A stretch of 10,956 bases of DNA from GCA-2717185 sp047517345 (GTDB taxonomy: Bacteria; Pseudomonadota; Alphaproteobacteria; UBA8366; GCA-2717185): assembly GCA_047517345.1 (NCBI GenBank), contig JAKZTB010000350.1, forward strand, positions 1 to 10,956, written 5' to 3'. Shown here piece by piece: positions 1 through 5,645 of the stretch (within the stretch, counting starts at the first letter, position 1; every line of letters starts with the position of its first letter). Under the pieces are notes generated by a model, which saw nothing but the letters and a program-made list of their open reading frames with translations, was not told where the DNA came from and did no database searches. A program made the translations under genes and the position numbers.

Positions 1-1
1 G

Positions 2-127
2 CGGTTCTACCCGTTCAACGCCTTCCGCTCATTGCTCGGCATCGCGGGCGACACCTCTGCTCCAACCTATGCCGAGCTTTACTCGGGAGAGTGGCGGCAC
101 CCTACATGTAGCGGTCATGGGCGTTAA
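2..127 (+). CDS. possible 3' end of an unidentified upstream gene (partial)
   Basis: A frame open from the left edge encodes 41 residues beginning RFYPFNAFRSLLGIAGD and ends at TAA 125-127. The sequence has protein-like composition (aromatic and small residues, few rare codons) and ends 23 nt before the next start on the same strand, which fits the tail of a gene co-transcribed with the DUF6356 gene. I do not recognise the family. The last residues (HPTCSGHGR) look less natural, so a frameshift or a non-coding reading is possible. The other two forward frames look less protein-like. The call rests only on frame appearance and position. Confidence 0.35.
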   Translation, partial: RFYPFNAFRSLLGIAGDTSAPTYAELYSGEWRHPTCSGHGR

Positions 128-150
128 CCGGATAAGCAAGGAATATTCAA

Positions 151-408
151 ATGATTGGACGCCTATTTAACGAACATCCGGCGAGTGTCGACGAGACCTA
201 TTTTGAGCATTTTCTGACCGCAACTTCTTTCAGCCTGCGCATGTTCTTCGCAAGCTTGGCCTGCTTGGTGCACGCCATGCTGCCGTTTCTGTTCGTGCGC
301 ACGGGCAGTGTGGCGATCGAAACGCTTTACGAGCGCATGGTCGCCAATCGTCGGCAGTACGATGAGGGGCGCTTGGCGGCGCGCGGGACGGCGCGCGCCA
401 GCCAGTAA
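151..408 (+). CDS. DUF6356-family small membrane protein
   Basis: This 85-residue protein has an N-terminal FNEHPASVDETYFEH motif, then a hydrophobic stretch at about residues 27-49 containing ACLVHAMLPFLF, then TGSVAIETLYERM and a basic tail. That pattern (HPxSVxExYxEH, one membrane segment with CLVHAxLPFLF, then TGS) is what I recall for DUF6356, a family of short proteins of unknown function in Alphaproteobacteria. The length fits. One transmembrane helix in the inner membrane is inferred; there is no cleavable signal peptide. The ATG has a good Shine-Dalgarno site, AAGGAA at 138-143, 7 nt upstream. The stop lies 1 nt from the stop of the convergent cupin gene, leaving no room for a separate terminator. 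No biochemical function is known to me. Confidence 0.8.
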   Translation: MIGRLFNEHPASVDETYFEHFLTATSFSLRMFFASLACLVHAMLPFLFVRTGSVAIETLYERMVANRRQYDEGRLAARGTARASQ

Positions 409-409
409 G

Positions 410-949
410 CTACGCGTCTTCCAGCATCCGCAGGTTCTTTGCCATATCGTAGGCTTGTTCGAGATGGGATTCGGGATCCCATTCGCTTCGGTCTACGCGG
501 AAAAAATCGCCGCCGTAAACATGGATCGCGCCGGTAAGCTTCGATAACGGATTGGTTACCGAGTGGATGATGTCGCGGCCGAGCGTCGTGGCGTCCGACA
601 ATCCCAGCGACTCGGCACCGGCGGCTTCGATATAACCGCCTTCTTCCTCCGGCATGCGGCGCCAGAAGATGTTGTCCTCGCGGCCGGTGTAGATGCCGAT
701 ATTGGCCCACATCTCGTGATTGTGCGGCATGATCGTCATGTGCGGGGCCCAGATCACGTTGATGATCGTGAGGTCCTCGGATTCGTGTAACTTTACGACG
801 CCGCCTTTTTCCGGTTCGCCGAGCGCCTTGAGGACGGATTCGGGTTCCGAAACAGCCTTTGCCAAAATGTCGCGCACTTCCGCTTGCGCCGTTCTGCCGC
901 CGGCGACTGCAGCTTTGCAATCGGCGATCAAGTTATCGAGACTGAACAT
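410..949 (-). CDS. cupin-fold protein, cysteine-dioxygenase-like
   Basis: This 179-residue protein appears to be a single double-stranded beta-helix (cupin) domain of the cysteine/thiol dioxygenase type, which uses non-haem iron held by three histidines to oxidise thiols to sulfinates. The visible iron-site pattern is H76-x-H78 in TIMPHNHEMWANIGIYTG, with H129 (DIIHSV) as the probable third ligand. A further conserved-looking H143 lies in HVYGGDFF. The length is close to bacterial thiol dioxygenases (about 180-210 residues). No Cys-Tyr crosslink pair is obvious, so the substrate (cysteine, 3-mercaptopropionate or something else) is open. The ATG at 949 is preceded by AGGGGG at a suitable distance. 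It diverges from the alpha/beta hydrolase across 123 nt and converges on the DUF6356 gene. The cupin fold is fairly secure; dioxygenase activity is inferred. Confidence 0.75.
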   Translation of the reverse strand: MFSLDNLIADCKAAVAGGRTAQAEVRDILAKAVSEPESVLKALGEPEKGGVVKLHESEDLTIINVIWAPHMTIMPHNHEMWANIGIYTGREDNIFWRRMPEEEGGYIEAAGAESLGLSDATTLGRDIIHSVTNPLSKLTGAIHVYGGDFFRVDRSEWDPESHLEQAYDMAKNLRMLEDA

Positions 950-1072
950 GCCGTATCCCCCTAATGCAGCGTTTGGGCTAGCCTATCACGGCGGTCGGAG
1001 TGGGGGAAACAGCGACGGAGTGCCTATTTCTTGACTATGATGGAAGACCGCACGCCTGACAGGGAGGATTTC
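950..1072. promoter_or_regulatory. divergent promoter region, cupin / alpha-beta hydrolase
   Basis: These 123 nt separate two divergent starts and must hold both promoters unless the genes are leaderless or read through from elsewhere. I found no convincing -35/-10 pair on either strand. TTGACT at 1031-1036 resembles a -35 box but has no good -10 box at 16-18 nt. No inverted repeat longer than a few bases stands out. Confidence 0.3.
1061..1067 (+). promoter_or_regulatory. Shine-Dalgarno site fixing the hydrolase start
   Basis: AGGGAGG lies 5 nt before ATG 1073. It favours this ATG over the in-frame TTG at 1031 and ATGs at 1037 and 1040, none of which has a comparable site. Confidence 0.7.
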
Positions 1073-1954
1073 ATGCCGCACGCAACGACCGATGACGGGG
1101 TTAGGCTTTACTATGAGGAAACCGGTACCGGCGAACCGGTCCTGTTTATCCATGAATTTGCCGACGATTTCCGGGGATGGGAACCGCAGGTGCGCTATTT
1201 CAGCCGCCGCTATCATTGCATCACTTACAATGCGCGCGGTTTTCCGCCATCGGATGTGCCGGCGGACGCATCGAACTATTCGCAAATGCGGGCGGTTGGC
1301 GACGCGATTGCGATGCTCGATCATCTCGGCGTCGAAAAGGCGCATATTGTCGGGCTTTCGATGGGCGGGTTCTGCGCTTTGCACTTCGGTTTGAATCACC
1401 CGGACCGCGCCTTGTCGCTCGTCGTCGGGGGTTGCGGCTATGGCGCGGAGTCGGACAAGCGCGCGCAGTTCCGAGAAGAAGCTCTCGCCACCGCCGACAG
1501 TTTCGAAGCGCTCGGCATGCCGGAGACGGCGGCACGTTACACTTTGGGCCCGACCCGAGTGCAGTTTCAGAACAAGGACCCGCGCGGTTGGCAGGAATTC
1601 GCAAAAAATATGGCGGCGCATTCCGCCAAAGGATCGGCCAATACCATGCGCGGCGTCCAAGCGGAACGGCCGTCGCTTTACGATCTTATCGAAGACATGA
1701 AGACCTTAAACGTGCCGACCTTGATCATCACCGGGGACGAGGACGAGCCCTGCCTCGACCCTGCCCTGTTGATGAAGCGGGCGATCCCGATGTCAGGGCT
1801 GGTCATTATTCCGCTGACGGGCCACGCCTGCAATCTGGAGGAACCGGACGCGTTCAACCGTGCCTGTCAGGAATTCTTCACCGCCGTGGCGCACGACGCT
1901 TGGGGACCGCGGGATCCACGATCTCAGGTTACCAGTATTACCGGGATGAAATGA
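1073..1954 (+). CDS. alpha/beta-fold hydrolase
   Basis: This 293-residue protein has the alpha/beta hydrolase fold. The visible elements are the strand and oxyanion region PVLFIHEFADDFRGW (residues 22-36), YNARGFPPSD (52-61), the nucleophile elbow GLSMGG with S96, the acid region ITGDEDEPC (probably D224) and the base LTGHACNLEEP with H251. This is a complete Ser-Asp-His triad. HE replaces the commoner HG in the oxyanion loop. Members hydrolyse esters, lactones, enol-lactones or C-C bonds, and the sequence does not say which. The protein is probably cytosolic, with no signal peptide. About 40 residues follow the catalytic His, and the last 15 look disordered. Start ATG 1073 is chosen for its AGGGAGG site. 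The next gene (biotin carrier) converges, with 25 nt between stops and no obvious terminator hairpin. Confidence 0.88.
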   Translation: MPHATTDDGVRLYYEETGTGEPVLFIHEFADDFRGWEPQVRYFSRRYHCITYNARGFPPSDVPADASNYSQMRAVGDAIAMLDHLGVEKAHIVGLSMGGFCALHFGLNHPDRALSLVVGGCGYGAESDKRAQFREEALATADSFEALGMPETAARYTLGPTRVQFQNKDPRGWQEFAKNMAAHSAKGSANTMRGVQAERPSLYDLIEDMKTLNVPTLIITGDEDEPCLDPALLMKRAIPMSGLVIIPLTGHACNLEEPDAFNRACQEFFTAVAHDAWGPRDPRSQVTSITGMK

Positions 1955-1979
1955 ACGTCTGACCCATTTGGACAGGCTC

Positions 1980-2453
1980 CTAGGCGGGCTCGATAACGAA
2001 CAGTACCTGGTTGTGGGCGACGAGCTCGGCATCGACCGCGCCGATCGCGGCGACGACCCCGTCGACCGGTGCTTCGATCGTCGTATAGAGTTTCATCACT
2101 TCGATCAGGCACAGCGGGTCGCCTTTCTTGACCGTCTGGCCTTCTTCGACGAAGGCGGCATCCGCCGGCGACGGTTTACGGTAGAAGGTGCCGACCATGG
2201 GCGCCCGGATCTCGGTGCCTTGGGCGCTAGCGGAAATTGCCGGCATGGGTGAGGCTGATGGTGTTTCGGCTGTCGCCTCGACAGGCTGTTCCGTCGCCGG
2301 TGCGGCTACGGTAACCGCATCTGCCGTGGATCCATCGCCACGATTGCGTTGGACGACAAGTTTCGTGTCGCCGACCTCGAGCACCAACTCCTCGCAGTTG
2401 CTCGCGTCGATGATTTTCAGGATTTCCGCTACGTCCTTGTAGCTCAACGACAT
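1980..2453 (-). CDS. biotin carboxyl carrier protein (AccB-like)
   Basis: This 157-residue protein has the AccB layout. A short helical/beta N-terminal part (SYKDVAEILKIIDASN, then LEVGDTKLVVQRN) is followed by an Ala/Pro/Thr-rich linker (about 42-78) and a biotinyl domain (about 80-157). The domain includes APMVGTFYRKPSPADAAF, with the protruding thumb typical of AccB, and the biotinylation motif EVMKLYTTIEAP with K121 as the predicted biotinylated residue. EVMKL replaces the classical EAMKM. It carries carboxybiotin from a biotin carboxylase to a carboxyltransferase. Start ATG 2453 is preferred because the domain begins there; the frame stays open to 2681 upstream but that stretch has no family-like sequence. 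The Shine-Dalgarno site is weak. It diverges from a carboxyltransferase gene, its likely partner. No biotin carboxylase gene is in the window. Confidence 0.9.
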   Translation of the reverse strand: MSLSYKDVAEILKIIDASNCEELVLEVGDTKLVVQRNRGDGSTADAVTVAAPATEQPVEATAETPSASPMPAISASAQGTEIRAPMVGTFYRKPSPADAAFVEEGQTVKKGDPLCLIEVMKLYTTIEAPVDGVVAAIGAVDAELVAHNQVLFVIEPA

Positions 2454-2737
2454 GGGACCGTTTCCACTGATTCTGGCCGCGATGGTAACGACTGCATCTT
2501 GGCCACCCAAACCTCGACAATCAAGCGAACAGGCAATCGGCGATCTCGCGCGTACGTGTTGACGCCTCATCTCCTGGGGAGCAGAACTTTGGACCGAGTT
2601 TACTGTACTCTGGACACCTCCGACTTTTAATCTTGCACCTTCTTCCGCGGCTTTCGCATGATACAGGGACGGTGTTTCCAATTCACCGGCTACGGAAGGT
2701 CTGAAAAACGAAAAATGCGCAAGAGGATCGGCATGTC
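2454..2737. promoter_or_regulatory. divergent regulatory region, biotin carrier / carboxyltransferase
   Basis: These 284 nt lie between the two divergent starts. Toward the carrier gene, a possible sigma70-like promoter reads TTGATT (bases 2519-2524, minus strand), a 17-nt spacer, then CAAGAT (2496-2501). The -10 match is poor. An imperfect inverted repeat lies at 2596-2610. Reading frames in this stretch (including an upstream extension of the carrier frame) show no recognisable protein. A convincing promoter toward the carboxyltransferase was not found. Confidence 0.4.
2596..2610. repeat. imperfect inverted repeat, possible operator
   Basis: GAGTTTACTGTACTC has outer arms GAGT/ACTC as exact reverse complements, with further symmetric A/T positions inside. 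It sits near the middle of the divergent region between two genes that probably work together. A dimeric repressor site of GntR type is conceivable, but no regulator gene is in the window. Confidence 0.3.
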
Positions 2738-4192
2738 ATGAGCCGCGTTAGAATCGTCGATACGACGCTGCGGGACGGCCATCAGTGCCTGTGGGCGACC
2801 CGCATGACGACTGCGATGATGCGCCCCGTGCTGGAGCGTATGGACCGGGTTGGGTTCGATGTCATCGAGCTGATGGGCGCGGTGCATTTCGATACCTGCG
2901 TCCGTTTCCTGGGGGAAAACCCCTGGGACCGTCTCAAGTTGTTTCGCGAAACGTTCACGCGGACGGAACGGCAAGCCATCGTACGCAGCAAGTGCGCGCT
3001 GCGCTTCGACCTGGAGCCGGACGACATCAATTTGTTGTGGTGCGAGCTGCTGGTCCGCAACGGCATCGAGAGCCTGATCGCCTTCGACGGGCTGCACGAT
3101 CTGGGCAATCTGGAAGGCGGGCTAAAGCATGCCAAAAGCCTCGGCGCGCGGACGCAGGGCTGGCTGATCTTCAGCGAAAGCCCGGTGCATACCGACGAAC
3201 TCTACGTCGCCAAGGCGCGGGAATTCCTCGACCGGTGCGACGTCGGCTCGCTGATGATCGAGGACACCAGCGGCATTCTCAAGCCGGAACGGCTGCGCAC
3301 GTTGGCGCCGGCATTGCGGGCCGAGATCGGCGGCGACGTGCCGCTCGGGCTGCACACACACAATCTGTCGGGCCTCGGCCAGCCGCTATACATCGAGGCG
3401 GCGCGGCTCGGTCTCGATAACATCTATACCTGTATCGCCCCGATCGCGGACGGCAACGCACCGCCGGCGATACAGACGACGGCCCGGAACCTGCGGCATT
3501 ACGAATTCGACATTGATGTCGACGACACACTGCTCGCGGAGATCGCCGGCCACTTCGAAGAAGTCGCGGAAAGAACGGGCCACCCGCCCGGCCGCCCGCA
3601 GGATTTCGACGCCGCCAGTTTCGACCACCAGATCCCCGGCGGCGTGATGAGCAACCTGGTCAGCCAGCTCGAGGCTGCGGGACTGATCGAAAAACTGCCG
3701 GCGGTGCTGGAGGAGTGCGGGCGCATCCGGGCGGAAACGGGTTGGCCGATCATGGTGACGCCGTTTTCGCAATTCGTCGGCGTCCAGGCGACGCTCAATG
3801 TACTGACCGGCAGCCGTTACACACAGGTCCCGGACGAAATGAAGAAATACGCGCTGGGGTATTACGGGAAACTGGTGTCGCCCGTAGAGCCGGACGTGCT
3901 GGATCGCATCGTTGAGAACGGCTCGAAGGCGGTCCCATTGACGCCGCCAAAGCCGGAGCCGGCCCTGCCAGGATTGCGCAAGCGCCATCCCGGCGCCAGC
4001 GAGGAAGAATTGATGCTCTGGCACTCCTTCCCGGAGGAGATCGTCGCCAACATGTTCGCCGCGACCCCGGACACGGCGGACTATTCCGGTGGCGCCTTGT
4101 TGCACCTCGTCGAGGAGGTTGCCAAGCGGCCCGGCCTGTCGCGTGTGTTCGTTTCCAAGGGGACGACGACGGTCGATATTCGGGGCGGCTAG
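2738..4192 (+). CDS. biotin-dependent carboxyltransferase, PycB/OadA-like, atypical metal site
   Basis: This 484-residue protein has the HMGL-like TIM barrel plus the conserved C-terminal region of the pyruvate carboxylase/oxaloacetate decarboxylase alpha family. Visible elements are DTTLRDGHQCLWATRM (8-23; family consensus DTTLRDAHQSLLATR), FDGLHDLGNL (116-125), HTHNLSG (206-212), DHQIPGGVMSNLVSQL (296-311) and TPFSQFVGVQA (341-351). The metal ligands D8, H206 and H208 are kept. In the segment matching IKDMAG the carbamylated Lys is replaced by E175 (MIEDTSG). R12, Q16 and R83 of the keto-acid pocket seem present. There is no biotinyl domain, so the divergent AccB-like protein is the likely carrier. 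The family moves CO2 between carboxybiotin and a keto acid or acyl-CoA; the substrate here is unknown. ATG 2738 has AAGAGGA somewhat far upstream. It ends 6 nt from a convergent small gene. Confidence 0.85.
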   Translation: MSRVRIVDTTLRDGHQCLWATRMTTAMMRPVLERMDRVGFDVIELMGAVHFDTCVRFLGENPWDRLKLFRETFTRTERQAIVRSKCALRFDLEPDDINLLWCELLVRNGIESLIAFDGLHDLGNLEGGLKHAKSLGARTQGWLIFSESPVHTDELYVAKAREFLDRCDVGSLMIEDTSGILKPERLRTLAPALRAEIGGDVPLGLHTHNLSGLGQPLYIEAARLGLDNIYTCIAPIADGNAPPAIQTTARNLRHYEFDIDVDDTLLAEIAGHFEEVAERTGHPPGRPQDFDAASFDHQIPGGVMSNLVSQLEAAGLIEKLPAVLEECGRIRAETGWPIMVTPFSQFVGVQATLNVLTGSRYTQVPDEMKKYALGYYGKLVSPVEPDVLDRIVENGSKAVPLTPPKPEPALPGLRKRHPGASEEELMLWHSFPEEIVANMFAATPDTADYSGGALLHLVEEVAKRPGLSRVFVSKGTTTVDIRGG

Positions 4193-4198
4193 CGTCCT

Positions 4199-4351
4199 CT
4201 ACGCCGCTTCCGGCTTGTAGCCCCAGAGGTCGCGGGCGAAGCTCGGGTATGTGTCGGCGACCTTGGGTGCGATCGCCGCACCGTCCGAAATTTCCTCCGC
4301 CGTAGTTTCCAAGCTTGCGATCAGCGGGTTGTCTGCCATGTCTTGTTCCAT
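4199..4351 (-). CDS. hypothetical small protein, 50 residues
   Basis: This short frame begins MEQDMADNPLIASLETTAEE and ends with YPSFARDLWGYKPEAA. I do not recognise a family. Coding is supported by high G/C at third codon positions (about three quarters), a GAAGG site 6 nt before ATG 4351, and a tight convergent fit with the carboxyltransferase (6 nt between stops). A second possible start is ATG 4339 (MADNPL). The protein is soluble, mildly acidic and predicted mostly helical, with an aromatic C-terminal tail that could bind a partner. It diverges from the SDR gene across 119 nt. It could also be a chance frame. Confidence 0.55.
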   Translation of the reverse strand: MEQDMADNPLIASLETTAEEISDGAAIAPKVADTYPSFARDLWGYKPEAA

Positions 4352-4387
4352 CCAGCGCCTTCGGGGGCAAGATATCGTGCCGGCGCG

Positions 4388-4400
4388 GATTGGCCCAATC
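4388..4400. repeat. inverted repeat, candidate operator
   Basis: GATTGGCCCAATC has arms GATTGG and CCAATC, exact reverse complements around one C. The dyad can be extended in an overlapping register, since GATTGGCC is followed by GGCCAAATC with one extra A. Its place in a short divergent region suggests a transcription-factor site. It is too short and unbalanced to be a terminator. Confidence 0.4.
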
Positions 4401-4458
4401 GGCCAAATCGGTTCACCTGTCACGCCTGCGAAGCGATAATGCATCAGACCGTTCGAAC

Positions 4459-4464
4459 AGAGGG
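4459..4464 (+). promoter_or_regulatory. Shine-Dalgarno site fixing the SDR start
   Basis: AGAGGG lies 6 nt before ATG 4471. The alternative in-frame ATG 4465 directly abuts the site, and more distant upstream starts have none. Confidence 0.65.
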
Positions 4465-4470
4465 ATGCCA

Positions 4471-5229
4471 ATGTCTCGATTCGACCAGGAACTCGCCGGC
4501 GACGTCGCCATCGTGACCGGGGGCGCGCGCAATATCGGCCGCGCCACCTGTCTTAGTCTGGCGGACGGCGGTGCGGCCGTCTGCGTCAATGCGATGACGT
4601 CCGGCACCGACGCGGAAGCGTTGGCGAAGGAGATCCAGGACGTCGGTGGGCGGGCGATGCATTTCGTCGCCGATATCACCGACCCGGGCGCGGTTCGCGC
4701 CATGACGGATGCGGCCGTTGGCCGTTTCGGCAAGCTCTCCATCCTCGTCAACAACGCAGCCGTCCGCGGCAATACCTTGCTGGAGGACCTGACGGTCGAC
4801 GAATGGCGGCGTATCTTCAGCCCGATCGTCGAAGGTACGATGTTGTGCAGTCAGGCGGCCTTGCCGCATATGCGCGCCGCCGGGGCCGGGACGATCATCT
4901 GCCTCGGCGGTATCGCGAGCTACGCCGGAGTGGCCGGGCGCAGCCATGTCGGCGCCGCCAAGGCCGCCGTCGTGGGGTTCATGAAAGGCCTGGTGCACGA
5001 AGTCGGCGCAGACTCGATCCGCGTCAACACGGTCGTCCCGGGCCATATCGACACCAAGCGGGGCGCCGCGGCCGGCGCGCGCCCTGGGTACGATTTGAAA
5101 CTCGTGCTCGACAGGAACGGCCAGCCCGAAGAGGTCGCCGACATGATCCGCGCGCTGTGCGGCCCGGCGGGCCGCTATGTCACGGGCCAGACGATCCATG
5201 TGAACGGCGGGGTTTACCTGCCGGGCTGA
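4471..5229 (+). CDS. short-chain dehydrogenase/reductase-like protein with degenerate active site
   Basis: This 252-residue protein is a classical-length SDR (Rossmann fold). It keeps the nucleotide-binding motif TGGARNIGRA (16-25), the acidic ADIT (67-70, adenine pocket), NNAAVRG (94-100, NNAG-like), VNTVVPGHI (185-193) and a C-terminal TGQTIHVNGG. The catalytic positions are altered. Aligned on FabG-like members, Asn is I119 (FSPIVEG), Ser is G147 (CLGGIAS) and Tyr is V160 (SHVGAAK). Only K164 of the tetrad remains, with H159 next to the Tyr position. Cofactor binding therefore looks intact, while ordinary ketone/alcohol redox chemistry is doubtful unless His substitutes. Start ATG 4471 has AGAGGG upstream. 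The Rid gene follows within 25 nt on the same strand, so the two are probably co-transcribed and functionally linked. Confidence 0.88.
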   Translation: MSRFDQELAGDVAIVTGGARNIGRATCLSLADGGAAVCVNAMTSGTDAEALAKEIQDVGGRAMHFVADITDPGAVRAMTDAAVGRFGKLSILVNNAAVRGNTLLEDLTVDEWRRIFSPIVEGTMLCSQAALPHMRAAGAGTIICLGGIASYAGVAGRSHVGAAKAAVVGFMKGLVHEVGADSIRVNTVVPGHIDTKRGAAAGARPGYDLKLVLDRNGQPEEVADMIRALCGPAGRYVTGQTIHVNGGVYLPG

Positions 5230-5252
5230 TGCAATCGAACGAGAGAAACACC

Positions 5253-5639
5253 ATGCTGGAACATGTGCATTCGGACGAAACCCCGGCGCCGCTCAGCGCT
5301 CATAGCGATGCCGTCGTCATTCCCGCCGGCGCGCGGATCCTGGTGAGTTCGGGCATGCTCGGCATGCGCAGGGACGGCACAATTCCGGACGCGGTGGAAG
5401 ATCAGGTCGCGGCCGCCTTCGACAATGTCGAAGCGGTTCTGCGCGCTGCAGACATGGCGATGGGCGATCTCGTGAAGATGACGACTTACATTACCGACGC
5501 CGGCTACCGCGACGCCTTCCGGACCGAGCGGGCGAAGCGGGTCGGTGTTGAACCTCCAGCGTCGACCCGAGTCGTCATCACCGCCCTGTCCATGCCCGAA
5601 TTGAAGATCGAGATCGAGGTGATCGCCGCCAAAGCCTGA
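5253..5639 (+). CDS. Rid family protein (RidA-like, Arg retained)
   Basis: This 128-residue Rid (YjgF/YER057c/UK114) protein fits the family length and is expected to form a trimer with active sites between subunits. Visible elements are ARILVSSGMLGM (27-38), QVAAAFDNVEAVLRAADM (51-68), DLVKMTTYITD (72-82) and the signature PPASTRVVITALSMPELKIE followed by IEVIAA. R106 matches the Arg that binds the substrate carboxylate in imine/enamine deaminases, and E122 fits the conserved acidic position. Archetypal RidA hydrolyses reactive 2-aminoacrylate-type enamines; here the substrate may be an unstable intermediate of the local pathway. ATG 5253 (GAGAG upstream) is preferred; ATG 5229 overlaps the SDR stop as TGATG and would add eight residues. 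The gene converges with the AhpD-like gene, 6 nt between stops. Confidence 0.87.
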   Translation: MLEHVHSDETPAPLSAHSDAVVIPAGARILVSSGMLGMRRDGTIPDAVEDQVAAAFDNVEAVLRAADMAMGDLVKMTTYITDAGYRDAFRTERAKRVGVEPPASTRVVITALSMPELKIEIEVIAAKA

Positions 5640-5645
5640 CACGAT

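Larger units (their letters stand above)
4352..4470. promoter_or_regulatory. divergent promoter region, small protein / SDR
   Basis: This 119-nt region between divergent starts holds a 13-nt perfect dyad (4388-4400) about 70 nt before the SDR start. I see no clear -35/-10 pair. Confidence 0.35.

Noticed and set aside
1031..1072. TTG start at 1031 for the hydrolase
   Set aside because: Fourteen extra residues with no family match, while AGGGAGG is ideally placed for ATG 1073.
986..1660. 224-codon open minus-strand frame opposite the hydrolase
   Set aside because: Covers the whole catalytic part of a clear alpha/beta hydrolase and shows no protein family features.
1955..1979. Terminator between hydrolase and biotin carrier
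   Set aside because: No stem of useful length and no T-tract on either strand in the 25-nt gap.
2454..2681. N-terminal extension of the biotin carrier to 2681
   Set aside because: The 76 extra residues do not resemble AccB proteins, and the family-like sequence begins at ATG 2453. The stretch is better read as regulatory DNA.
3386..4105. 239-codon open minus-strand frame opposite the carboxyltransferase
   Set aside because: Antisense to conserved carboxyltransferase motifs, Arg-rich, no recognisable motif.
4315..4470. N-terminal extension of the SDR from 4315
   Set aside because: The extra residues are Ser/Arg-rich without family similarity, overlap the small minus-strand gene, and the best ribosome site belongs to ATG 4471.
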